Of a DNA stretch of 12,494 nucleotides, positions 1-6,473 are shown piece by piece (within the stretch, counting starts at the first letter, position 1; each line of letters opens with the position of its first letter). Both the position numbers and the translations under genes were made by a program. The stretch is from Candidatus Sulfotelmatobacter sp. GTDB lineage: Bacteria > Acidobacteriota > Terriglobia > Terriglobales > Acidobacteriaceae. The stretch spans positions 1-12,494 of the forward strand of contig JASIKQ010000294.1 of the NCBI GenBank assembly GCA_030049565.1, given 5' to 3'. Below the pieces are notes generated by a model. It was not told the origin of the DNA and made no database searches. It saw only the letters and a list, made by a program, of their open reading frames with translations.

Positions 1-644
1 CTCACTTCATTCACCGCCGTGCCGATCCCATTGCCGCTAACCAGACCATTGATTAGGTCCTGAATGCTCTGAAACATGTCCGTGCCCGGAGCGGAAAAAA
101 GTTGCGAGCCGGGAAGGTTGGTTTGCAGGCTGAAATTGTTGCCCAAGGTAACCTGGTTGACGCCGGAATTGCCCTGATACGTAACCCCGGAAGGAGAATT
201 CGCGTCGAGCACATAGGGAGTGGTCTGGGTTGCGGTTCCAGCAAAGACGTAATTGCCCTGGTAGGTAAGGTTTGCCAGGCTGAGCAACTGACTCTGAATG
301 CCCTGCACCTGGGTCGCGATCTCGGCACGGTTGGCGCTGCTGACCGTTCCGTTTGCGCCTTCGGTGCCGAGAGTGATCGCCTGTTGCAGCGCCGCGGTTA
401 CCGAGTTAAGGGCCGAGTCGACGTTTTGCATCTCGCCCTCGACGCCGCCCAGGCTGCGCTGGAACTGATCGACCGCGGATGCCTGGTCTGCATTCTGAAC
501 CAGCGCCGCTGCGGCCGCGGGGTTGTCGGAGGGGACGCTGACGCTCTCGCCCGAGGCGATTTCTTCCTCGTCGGTGTTGATCTGCTGCTGTGCCTGGGCA
601 ACGGCGGCCAGCAGGTCGGGATATGGGTCGGGGTTGATGCGCAT
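1..644 (-). CDS. flgL: Flagellar hook-filament junction protein FlgL (partial)
   Basis: FlgL (HAP3) forms the second junction ring between hook and filament and is exported through the flagellar type III apparatus. The reading frame opens at ATG 644 with MRINPDPYPDLLAAV and runs 214 codons without a stop to the left edge, so the C-terminus is missing. The N-terminal half is a flagellin-like D0/D1 helix pair: a Gln-rich helix, then the ASGESVSVPSDNPAAAAAL stretch typical of FlgL and flagellin (the S-x-P-S-D-x-P box), then a long helix ending LLSLANLTYQGNYVFAGT, the usual entry to the D2 domain. It starts 6 bases after the flgK stop and is probably translationally coupled. Its Shine-Dalgarno (GGGAT) is weak. 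Position after flgK is the standard flgKL order. The identity is secure; the total length cannot be seen. Confidence 0.93.
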   Translation of the reverse strand, partial: MRINPDPYPDLLAAVAQAQQQINTDEEEIASGESVSVPSDNPAAAAALVQNADQASAVDQFQRSLGGVEGEMQNVDSALNSVTAALQQAITLGTEGANGTVSSANRAEIATQVQGIQSQLLSLANLTYQGNYVFAGTATQTTPYVLDANSPSGVTYQGNSGVNQVTLGNNFSLQTNLPGSQLFSAPGTDMFQSIQDLINGLVSGNGIGTAVNEV

Positions 645-650
645 CGTCGG

Positions 651-2033
651 TTATCCCGTAAGCGTAGTCATGTTGATCACCGCGTACATCATGTCGTTGA
701 CCGTGGTGATCACCTGCGCAGAGGCCTGATAGGCGTCCTGATACTGCACCATGTTGGCCGCTTCTTCGTCGAGCGACACTCCCGAAATCGAAGAGCGCTG
801 ATCGTTGAGCTGCTGGAGTATCTGGCTGGAAGCGTTCTGCTCGGCAGAAGCGTTGGAAGCAGCATTGCCGACGTTGAACACGATATCGGAGTAGTAGTTC
901 GTGGGGCTCTGGCCGTCGATGATGCCCTGGTTGTTGAGCGCGTACATGGCTTCGGCGTTTCCGTTGCTCCCCGGGCTGCCGTCCGAACTGGCCGCGATGA
1001 GCGCGGGATTCGTGATGGCAACTGATAAACTTGCCGCGGCGCCCACGTTATTGGCTGGCGGAGGATTAAACAGGTTCTCCGTCGTCGCCTTGTTTCCATT
1101 CAGGTCGTAGCCTTGGGTCTGCACGGAATTGACCGACGTGGCCAGATCGCCCGCCAAAGTGTCGAGCTGGATTTGAATCGCAGGGATCTGCTGATCGCGG
1201 GCTTCGAGCGTGCCCCCCAACTGGCCGGATGTGATCTGGCTGGTGATATCGTTACCCTGTGAATAGACGTCATGCAGCCCCGAAGCATTCGTCTGGGTAG
1301 TAAGCTGAAAGCTTTGTTGTCCCGCCACCAGCGGCGCGCCATTGGCCGTTGTAAGGGTAAGCGTGTTGTCGGCGGGGATGACCGAAACGTCGACCAGGGC
1401 TGAAAGCTGATCGATCGCCTGCTGGCGCTGGTCAATGAAAGTTCCCGCGTTATCCCCGGCGTTTTCGAGGTTGCCGACCTGTTGGTTGAGCTCAGCGATC
1501 TGCTGCGTGAGCTGGTTGATCTGGTCAACAGTCTGGACGACGCTAAGATCCAGGCTTTGCTGCTGCTGGGTCAGATTGTTGGCAGCGGTGTTGAAGCTCG
1601 AAGCCAGATTGTCTGCGGCCGTCAACACGCCTTGCCGCGTCGGCAAATCGGAAGGGTCGGCCGATAGCTGGTTGATGCTGTCGAAGAAATTCGAAATCGC
1701 CGTCCCGATATCGCCGGTACTGCCAGTGAAAGTCGTCTGCGTCTGCTGCAAGGCTGAAGCCAGCGTATTGTATTGATTCTCCGTCTGCGTCTGTTGCTGG
1801 ATTTGCGTTTCCAGCACGGGATCGCGAATGCTCTCAATGCTTTGTAGCGTGACCCCGGTCCCGAAGGTGAGCGGGTCTTCCACCACCGGATCGCTCGCCA
1901 CCAGCACTGGCACTTCCCGGGAGTAACCCGCCGTGTTCACATTTGCGACATTGTTGGTAGTGGTTTCCAGCGCTCCCTGTTCGGCGATCAGGCCGCTGAG
2001 GGCAGTAGCCAAGCTGGCATTCAGGCTCGACAT
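651..2033 (-). CDS. flgK: Flagellar hook-associated protein FlgK (HAP1)
   Basis: FlgK caps the hook and joins it to FlgL and the filament. The 460-residue protein keeps both family ends. The N-terminal D0 helix is followed by NNVANVNTAGYSRE (residues 27-40), the rod-hook-HAP signature. The C-terminal D0/D1 helix contains SISGVSLDEEAANMVQYQDAYQAS, the hallmark FlgK box. The middle is Gln/Asn/Thr-rich coiled coil (about residues 75-215) followed by a short D2/D3 region, so it is shorter than enterobacterial FlgK (about 547 residues). The ATG at 2033 lies 3 bases after the flgN-like stop, with GGAG about 10 bases upstream. It is expected to be read from the sigma-28 promoters upstream of flgM. 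A long open frame on the other strand (102-1025) is judged a shadow of this gene and flgL. Confidence 0.97.
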   Translation of the reverse strand: MSSLNASLATALSGLIAEQGALETTTNNVANVNTAGYSREVPVLVASDPVVEDPLTFGTGVTLQSIESIRDPVLETQIQQQTQTENQYNTLASALQQTQTTFTGSTGDIGTAISNFFDSINQLSADPSDLPTRQGVLTAADNLASSFNTAANNLTQQQQSLDLSVVQTVDQINQLTQQIAELNQQVGNLENAGDNAGTFIDQRQQAIDQLSALVDVSVIPADNTLTLTTANGAPLVAGQQSFQLTTQTNASGLHDVYSQGNDITSQITSGQLGGTLEARDQQIPAIQIQLDTLAGDLATSVNSVQTQGYDLNGNKATTENLFNPPPANNVGAAASLSVAITNPALIAASSDGSPGSNGNAEAMYALNNQGIIDGQSPTNYYSDIVFNVGNAASNASAEQNASSQILQQLNDQRSSISGVSLDEEAANMVQYQDAYQASAQVITTVNDMMYAVINMTTLTG

Positions 2034-2036
2034 CGG

Positions 2037-2513
2037 TCAGATTCTCCGTCCGCGCTCGTCCGCAAGCAGCCCGCCATTCGCTGAGGGGACCACTCCGTAG
2101 CTCCTGCCCGGGCCCGCCAGCATGTTGGCGATCACCCGCAATTTTCGTTGCGCCCGCGCCAGCAGCGCCATTTGCAGTCGTCCCGCGTCGAGAACTCGCC
2201 GGGCGGCACGCTCCAGTTCTTGCCGCTCCGGCCTGGGGCGAAGGCACGCTTTGGTTTGCGCTACGCGGGGATTAATTCTGCAGCGGACCGATGGGAGCAT
2301 GAGGCAGCTATTTCGTAGCCCAAGTTCCTGCATGGCCAACATTTGTTCGCAGGTCTCGCGCCCCAGGCCCGCCAGGTCGAGCGCGAGCACAGCTTTCCTG
2401 CTGCCCTCCAGGCTCGACTGGAGCCGCCCGACCAGCGCCAGCACGCGCGCGATTTCGGCAGAAACTTCCACACCCTCGCCCGCGAGATCAAAGCCGCTGA
2501 ATTCAGTTGGCAT
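2037..2513 (-). CDS. flgN: FlgN-like export chaperone for FlgK/FlgL
   Basis: This is a predicted cytosolic helical protein of 158 residues between flgM and flgK, where FlgN, the chaperone that keeps FlgK and FlgL export-competent, is normally encoded. The sequence fits the loose FlgN pattern: an N-terminal helix rich in Leu/Val (AEIARVLALVGRLQSSLEG), a middle helix, and a C-terminal amphipathic helix LERAARRVLDAGRLQMALLARAQRKL ending in VIANMLAGPGRSYG. The family is poorly conserved, so the call leans on context as much as sequence. The ATG at 2513 has AGGAG only 3 bases upstream. That Shine-Dalgarno overlaps the TAG stop of the preceding small ORF, which suggests coupled translation. Cys residues near the middle (about 56-100) are not typical of the family. 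Confidence 0.75.
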   Translation of the reverse strand: MPTEFSGFDLAGEGVEVSAEIARVLALVGRLQSSLEGSRKAVLALDLAGLGRETCEQMLAMQELGLRNSCLMLPSVRCRINPRVAQTKACLRPRPERQELERAARRVLDAGRLQMALLARAQRKLRVIANMLAGPGRSYGVVPSANGGLLADERGRRI

Positions 2514-2519
2514 ACGCTC

Positions 2520-2750
2520 CTAGGCGAGGCTGTCAATTTTGTGCTGCGGAGAATCATCCCTATGTTCGACCGCCTCCTCGGCTGCCTCTTCGGCCGGCGG
2601 CGGCCTCCGGCGCTGCGGATTCTCCCGCTCGCCTGGCAATCTTTGCCCTTGCACCGGCGGCGTGGAAGACACCGGCGACGTCTGGTCCACAGTCAGATTG
2701 ACCGACAGGTCGGCTCGCTCTACCCCCATGGCTGCGCTCTTTCGTACCAT
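2520..2750 (-). CDS. Small hypothetical protein in the flagellar operon
   Basis: I do not recognise this 76-residue protein. It begins MVRKSAAMGVERADLSVNLTV; a second in-frame ATG at 2729 with AAAGAG upstream would give 69 residues and may be the better start. The remainder is low-complexity: Pro/Gln/Arg-rich (QRRRPPPAEEAAEEA) ending in HRDDSPQHKIDSLA. There is no signal peptide or membrane segment. Support for coding is its place in a tight operon: its TAG stop at 2520-2522 sits inside the Shine-Dalgarno of the flgN-like gene, and removing it would leave an otherwise unexplained gap of about 300 bases between flgM and flgN. It could be a small flagellar regulator or a non-functional frame. 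Codon evidence alone is weak because several frames are open here. Confidence 0.45.
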   Translation of the reverse strand: MVRKSAAMGVERADLSVNLTVDQTSPVSSTPPVQGQRLPGERENPQRRRPPPAEEAAEEAVEHRDDSPQHKIDSLA

Positions 2751-2776
2751 CCCGCCACAGCGCCTGAGCCGCTCTT

Positions 2777-2818
2777 TCCTCGTTAATTCTTCCTCGTTAA
2801 TTCTTGCCTCTTAATACT
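2777..2818 (-). repeat. Three tandem 14-bp units after flgM
   Basis: On the plus strand the unit TCCTCGTTAATTCT occurs exactly at 2777-2790 and 2791-2804, followed by a degenerate third copy, TGCCTCTTAATACT, at 2805-2818 (9 of 14 matches). The array starts at the last base of the flgM stop codon. Read in the direction of transcription, each exact unit contains a stop (TAA) followed by a Shine-Dalgarno-like GAGGA. It could be slippage-generated spacing between flgM and the next ORF. Confidence 0.8.
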
Positions 2819-3123
2819 TATGCCGCAGGCCTCACCAGCATGTCCTCCAACAACGCGCCCGCGATCTGCTGCGGAGCCGGATTGTAGTTGCCCCCCTGCA
2901 CCACTTGCCGCAAGGCTTGAACGCGCTCCTGGCGCACTTCCGGCAATTGCGCCGCCTGTGCCACCAGTGCCTGTACTTGGGCATGAACCTCGGAAAGCTG
3001 CGCCTGGTCTTCCCCAAGAACACTGTTGGCAGCGGCACCGGCCGGGGTGGCGGCGGCTTTGCCGCTGTTGGCCCCGCTGCTTTCCACAAGCCCCTCTGCT
3101 GGTTGATTCAGGTTAACTCTCAC
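2818..3123 (-). CDS. flgM: Anti-sigma-28 factor FlgM
   Basis: FlgM binds and silences FliA (sigma-28) until it is exported through the finished hook-basal body. A longer in-frame extension exists upstream, but GTG at 3123 is the better start: GGAGG lies 7 bases before it and two sigma-28 promoters lie just beyond, which the longer form would have to read through. This gives 101 residues, normal for FlgM. The N-terminal half is Ala/Ser-rich and probably disordered. The C-terminal half holds the sigma-binding helices: LSEVHAQVQALVAQ, then VRQERVQALRQVVQGGNY, then PAPQQIAGALLEDML, matching the family pattern (V-x-x-L-R-x-x-V-x-x-G-x-Y, then I-A-x-x-L-L). It is the first gene of the late block with flgN, flgK and flgL. 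Confidence 0.88.
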   Translation of the reverse strand: MRVNLNQPAEGLVESSGANSGKAAATPAGAAANSVLGEDQAQLSEVHAQVQALVAQAAQLPEVRQERVQALRQVVQGGNYNPAPQQIAGALLEDMLVRPAA

Positions 3124-3130
3124 AATTTTT

Positions 3131-3135
3131 CCTCC
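3131..3135 (-). promoter_or_regulatory. Ribosome binding site that fixes the flgM start
   Basis: GGAGG on the minus strand with a 7-base spacer (AAAAATT) to GTG at 3123. It is one of the best Shine-Dalgarno sites in the window and supports the GTG start over any upstream in-frame codon. Confidence 0.8.
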
Positions 3136-3155
3136 GGATTCCGCTTGCAATTTAG

Positions 3156-3182
3156 CTATCGGCAATCCGTTAGAAAACTTTA
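3156..3182 (-). promoter_or_regulatory. Sigma-28 promoter, proximal copy, for flgM
   Basis: TAAAGTTT (3182-3175), an 11-base spacer, then GCCGATAG (3163-3156). This matches the established FliA consensus TAAAGTTT-N11-GCCGATAA at every position but the last, with exact spacing. Transcription would start near 3149, giving a leader of about 25 nt that carries the flgM ribosome binding site. It places flgM and probably orf-flgN-flgK-flgL under sigma-28, so FlgM feeds back on its own transcription. Confidence 0.9.
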
Positions 3183-3235
3183 ATCGCGTCTCAGCCGCTC
3201 TCCCCGGTTCCCCCTGCAACCCGCTTTATGTTGTT

Positions 3236-3263
3236 CTATCGGCAGAGGTTACGAAAAACTTTA
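3236..3263 (-). promoter_or_regulatory. Sigma-28 promoter, distal copy, for flgM
   Basis: TAAAGTTT (3263-3256), a 12-base spacer, then GCCGATAG (3243-3236). Both boxes are identical to those of the proximal copy, but the spacer is one base longer than the usual 11, so it may be weaker. It begins 5 bases beyond the flgJ stop codon. The two promoters are 81 bases apart, measured between the starts of their -35 boxes. Confidence 0.8.
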
Positions 3264-3267
3264 GGGC

Positions 3268-3633
3268 TCATAAGCGGGGTCGGAGAATTCCTGTGGCGTC
3301 CCTTCGGGTGCGACCTTGGTGCTCCCGCCGGCCCTCGGCAGGGAGGTGCGCGGTGATCAGCTTGGCGATTCCGAAACCACCCGCCTCGGCGATGGCCGTG
3401 GCTAGGGCATGAGTGCCGAGATAGTTGTAGTTGTCCTCGCCCGCGATGGCGTCCTGGCCAGGCAGTCCGGCAAAAGTCTTCTCGATCGACTCCAGCAGCG
3501 CGCCAATCAACTGCCCCTCAAACTCGCGTGCAGCCTTGGCGCCTTTGCCCAGCGCCAGGGTTGGCAAGCGCGGCAACCCCGCCGCTGCCGACGGACCAGA
3601 TATAAAAGAAGCTGAAGTCGCAATCCCGCTCAT
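3268..3633 (-). CDS. flgJ: FlgJ-type rod-binding protein (no muramidase domain)
   Basis: This 121-residue protein corresponds to the N-terminal, rod-binding half of enterobacterial FlgJ, which acts as a rod cap or scaffold in the periplasm. Visible family features are AAREFEGQLIGALLESIEKTF (about residues 34-54), GQDAIAGEDNYNYLG and ALATAIAEAGGFGIAKLI. The peptidoglycan hydrolase domain of the two-domain form is absent, which is common outside beta- and gammaproteobacteria; a separate enzyme would then have to open the cell wall. The start ATG shares one base with the flgI stop (TGATG). GGAGGTGAT, close to the full anti-Shine-Dalgarno complement, lies inside the end of flgI with a 7-base gap from GGAGG, so coupling is likely. 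The last 25 residues are basic and unlike the family. Confidence 0.88.
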   Translation of the reverse strand: MSGIATSASFISGPSAAAGLPRLPTLALGKGAKAAREFEGQLIGALLESIEKTFAGLPGQDAIAGEDNYNYLGTHALATAIAEAGGFGIAKLITAHLPAEGRREHQGRTRRDATGILRPRL

Positions 3634-4772
3634 CAGATCACCTCCAGTTCCGCTTCCAGAGCACCGGCGGCTTTAATGGCTTGCAGGATCGAAACCACAT
3701 CACGCGCCGTAGCCCCGATCGCTTGCAGGCGCGTTACCAACTCCTCCACGCTGGCACCTTCGTTCAAAGCCACATTTCGCGCCGCAGTTTCGCTGGCTTT
3801 GATTTTTTCCTCCGGCAGCACTTGAGTTTGCCCAGCCGACTCTGCGTTCGGCTGCGAAGCGGAATAGGTCGTCGTTACCTCAATCGAGAAGCTGCCGTGA
3901 AGAATCGAGACCGCCCCGAGGCGCACGTCTTTACCCATCACGACCGTACCCGTACGTTCGTTGACGACCACCTTGGCTCGTCGTTGGACCGTGACCTCGA
4001 GATCTTCTACTCGCGCCAGCAGCGCCGGCAGATCGCCATCGGCGGGAAGGCGCACATCGACCCGGCGGCTGTCGATGACGGTGGCGGCCGGGGCGGCCAG
4101 TTCGTGGTTGATGGCGGCCGCAACCGCTTCGACCGTGGTGAAGCTGGCGTCATGCAGCAGCAACGAAAGATGTTGCAGTTTGCTCAGGTCAATGGAGCTA
4201 TCATGCTCGACCAGCGCCCCGCCGGGAATGCGCCCCACCGTTGGATGATTCACCTGTTTCGAGTTGGCTGCCGTTCCTACGGCATAGCCGCCGGTGACCA
4301 GCGGGCCTTGCGCCGCGGCATAGACCTGACCGTCGGCCGCATACAAAGGAGTCAGCAGCAGGGTCCCGCCTTCCAGGCTGCGCGCGTCTCCCGCGGAGGA
4401 GACGGTCACATCGAGCCCCATGCCAGGCCGGGAAAACGGCGGCAGACTGGCCGTAACAAATACCGCAGCCACGTTTTTTACCTGCACCGTGGTCTGCACC
4501 ACGCTGGGCGGAATCTCGACCCCCATTCTCTGCAGCACGCTGGCCAGAGTCTGGATGGTGAAGTAAGTCTGCTGCTTGTCACCGCTGCCCCTCAGGCCGA
4601 CGACCAGGCCGTAGCCGATCAGCGAGTTGTTGCGGATGCCTTGCACAGTGGCCACATCGCGGATGAGAACCTTGTGCTCCTCTGTCTGGGCGCAGGCGCA
4701 GGCCACGCAAACCAGTACGGCCCAAAGCCCGCGCCCAACCGAAGCGGCCGATGGTTGTTTTGTTGTCCACAT
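3633..4772 (-). CDS. flgI: Flagellar P-ring protein FlgI
   Basis: FlgI builds the periplasmic P-ring around the distal rod in the peptidoglycan layer. The 379-residue length is near the usual 365. A Sec signal peptide is visible (GLWAVLVCVACACAQ, cleavage probably before QTEEH). It is followed by the diagnostic start of the mature protein, RDVATVQGIRNNSLIGYGLVVGLRGSGD. Further family stretches include VKNVAAVFVTASLPPFSRPGMGLDVTVSS, LLLTPLYAADGQVYAAAQGPL, VVNERTGTVVMGKDVRLG, and the C-terminal VEELVTRLQAIGATARDVVSILQAIKAAGALEAELEVI. ATG 4772 gives a complete signal peptide; the Shine-Dalgarno is weak. It follows flgH by 29 bases and overlaps flgJ by one base. The whole gene has an open antisense frame (3681-4775), judged a shadow. 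Confidence 0.97.
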   Translation of the reverse strand: MWTTKQPSAASVGRGLWAVLVCVACACAQTEEHKVLIRDVATVQGIRNNSLIGYGLVVGLRGSGDKQQTYFTIQTLASVLQRMGVEIPPSVVQTTVQVKNVAAVFVTASLPPFSRPGMGLDVTVSSAGDARSLEGGTLLLTPLYAADGQVYAAAQGPLVTGGYAVGTAANSKQVNHPTVGRIPGGALVEHDSSIDLSKLQHLSLLLHDASFTTVEAVAAAINHELAAPAATVIDSRRVDVRLPADGDLPALLARVEDLEVTVQRRAKVVVNERTGTVVMGKDVRLGAVSILHGSFSIEVTTTYSASQPNAESAGQTQVLPEEKIKASETAARNVALNEGASVEELVTRLQAIGATARDVVSILQAIKAAGALEAELEVI

Positions 4773-4801
4773 TAGCGTCTCGCCCTACGCATAGCAGTCG
4801 C

Positions 4802-5545
4802 CTAAAAATTGAATACTCTCAACAGCCACTTAAGGACGGGGTTGGGCGGGCGGGTGCTTTCGCTGATAATGCCCTTGCCTTTGACCTCGACTTCGAGATT
4901 GCCCACGCTGTTCGAAGCCACCGTGTTGGTGGCGTCAAGATCGCCGGGACGGACCATCCCGCGCAGGATCACCGTCTCTTTCTGGTCGTTCATGACGATC
5001 TGCCGCTCGGCTTCGACCACCAGAGTGCCGCTGGGCAGCAGCGCTGCTACCCGCCCGGTCAGGGTCGTGCTCAGGGCCGTGGTTGAAGTGGCTTGTCCTT
5101 TGCCCGCCAAAGATTGTGCCGAGTTCGGTGAAAACAGGTTCGACACCCCGCTGGTTTTGATATGCCCGCCCAATGCGGTAATGCCGGAGCTGGCCGAGAA
5201 GGCGCGGCTGGTGGCGATATTTCCCGTGTTGGTGGAGGATAGATTTTGAGATATGTTGATGGTCACCAAATCGCCCACGCGCGCAGCCTTGTAGTCAGCC
5301 ACCAGGTTGGCCATACGGCCGTTGTCGACCCAAAGACTGCCTAGCGTGCTGGGGGATGCTACCGGCCCGGGTCCGCCCATGCGCCGCACGTAGTCGGCCA
5401 ACGAGCTACTCTGGGAACCCTTATTCTTCTTGTCTTTGGATTGCGCTCCCGCGAGGATAGCCAGCGCGATCGCGACCAGGAGCATTGCAAGCAGCGGCGT
5501 GATCTTCCCTGACGAAATTTTTCTTGCGCGGTTTCCCATTTTCAT
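4802..5545 (-). CDS. flgH: Flagellar L-ring protein FlgH (no lipobox cysteine)
   Basis: FlgH forms the L-ring in the outer membrane around the rod. The core is clear: GSLWVDNGRMANLVADYKAARVGDLVTINISQ (the family SLW...D..A..VGD box), a Ser/Thr/Gly-rich middle, LTGRVAALLPSGTLVVEAERQIVMNDQKETVILRGMVRPGDL, and VGNLEVEVKGKGIISE. I chose ATG 5545 (247 residues) because AGGA lies 8 bases upstream and it gives a short basic start plus hydrophobic segment; ATG 5554 and 5539 are alternatives. The longer in-frame extension would run into flgA and is rejected. Classical FlgH is a lipoprotein. Here the segment ends LAILAGAQS with Ala where the lipobox Cys should be, and the protein has no cysteine at all. 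Instead it ends in a short hydrophobic tail, VLKWLLRVFNF. Confidence 0.95.
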   Translation of the reverse strand: MKMGNRARKISSGKITPLLAMLLVAIALAILAGAQSKDKKNKGSQSSSLADYVRRMGGPGPVASPSTLGSLWVDNGRMANLVADYKAARVGDLVTINISQNLSSTNTGNIATSRAFSASSGITALGGHIKTSGVSNLFSPNSAQSLAGKGQATSTTALSTTLTGRVAALLPSGTLVVEAERQIVMNDQKETVILRGMVRPGDLDATNTVASNSVGNLEVEVKGKGIISESTRPPNPVLKWLLRVFNF

Positions 5546-5583
5546 GAAGCTCATCCTGCTGTCGTCTTCGTTATTGACTGATC

Positions 5584-6438
5584 TCACAGGTTTGCCCGCA
5601 GCTCTCCCGCACCCACCACCTCCGCTTGTAAAGTTTGCCGTGTCTGTTTGAAGCGCACGCGCACTGTGTCGCCGAGCGCGCCTGCGTCCAGACACGTGAC
5701 CGGCAGAACAACACGAATCCCGTCTTGATCCCAGATGAGGGTTGCGGTTTGGCCGGCCTTGATCAATGTTCCGACGGCGCTTCCCGCGGGCAGGGAATCG
5801 CCGAAGCGCGCGGGCAGCAAGGTGGCCCCTTGCCCCGGATGCCTGTCACTCCGGGACCACACCAGAAAGGGCATGCAGTCTCGGGACTGGGAACAGCGCA
5901 GGGTAAATTCCCAGCGTTGCAAGGACGCGTTCCATGAGGCGCGGGAAAGTTCCAGGGCCACGTCGGCGGGGACACCCTTTGCGGCGGCGCAGTTCAACTC
6001 TTCTGGCTGCACACGAGCTGGCGCATGCGGCTTACGCGGCATATCTCCCGCGCCCGACAAAAACCCGGCAATGGCAGCGCAGGACTTCGTCGCACTCTCC
6101 CGTTGCACGATGATGCGGGCGGGAATCACCAGGTCATTATCATGGGGTTTCGCCACGCCCAGGCTTCCGGTGATTGCGGCCAGCCATTGCCGCACCTGGC
6201 TGCCGTCGATAACACGCAGGCTGCCCGCCCGCGGCGCCTCCCCGAGATTTACCTGCTGTGCCGCCTGTCGCCATGGCAGGCAGGCGTCTGCGGCCAGCAG
6301 GTCGGCAAGCGTTAGATCAGACCTTTCCGCCTCTACCCGCTCCCTTACTCGGATTACACCGCAGGCGGCTTGGGCTGCGCAGGCCAGGGACGAAGCCAGT
6401 AGCAACGCGCTTACCAAGAACATATCCGGACGCTTCAT
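5584..6438 (-). CDS. flgA: P-ring assembly chaperone FlgA
   Basis: FlgA is a periplasmic chaperone needed for FlgI assembly into the P-ring. I place the start at ATG 6438 because AGGAG lies 7 bases upstream and it gives a good signal peptide (MKRPDMFLVSALLLASSLACAAQA). The protein has 284 residues, longer than the E. coli form (about 219). The C-terminal SAF/FlgA domain is recognisable: LPAGSAVGTLIKAGQTATLIWDQDGIRVVLPVTCLDAGALGDTVRVRF, then LQAEVVGAGELRANL. The middle is divergent and carries many cysteines (seven in the predicted mature chain, including CSQSRDC), which suggests disulfides. It lies 35 bases after flgG and 38 before flgH, next to its client flgI in the operon. Confidence 0.87.
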   Translation of the reverse strand: MKRPDMFLVSALLLASSLACAAQAACGVIRVRERVEAERSDLTLADLLAADACLPWRQAAQQVNLGEAPRAGSLRVIDGSQVRQWLAAITGSLGVAKPHDNDLVIPARIIVQRESATKSCAAIAGFLSGAGDMPRKPHAPARVQPEELNCAAAKGVPADVALELSRASWNASLQRWEFTLRCSQSRDCMPFLVWSRSDRHPGQGATLLPARFGDSLPAGSAVGTLIKAGQTATLIWDQDGIRVVLPVTCLDAGALGDTVRVRFKQTRQTLQAEVVGAGELRANL

Positions 6439-6473
6439 TTGTGTGCTCCTAAATCTCATACCGTGGCAGGCCG

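Noticed and set aside
102..1025. 307-codon plus-strand open frame opposite flgL and flgK
   Set aside because: Low-complexity Gly/Val/Arg-rich translation with no family features; explained by codon bias of the real minus-strand genes.
1655..1668. GGCCGATAG within flgK as a sigma-28 -10 box
   Set aside because: It is on the plus strand and has no TAAA box at the right distance.
3681..4775. 364-codon plus-strand open frame covering all of flgI
   Set aside because: Translation is Arg/His/Gln-rich and unlike any protein; flgI on the other strand is unambiguous.
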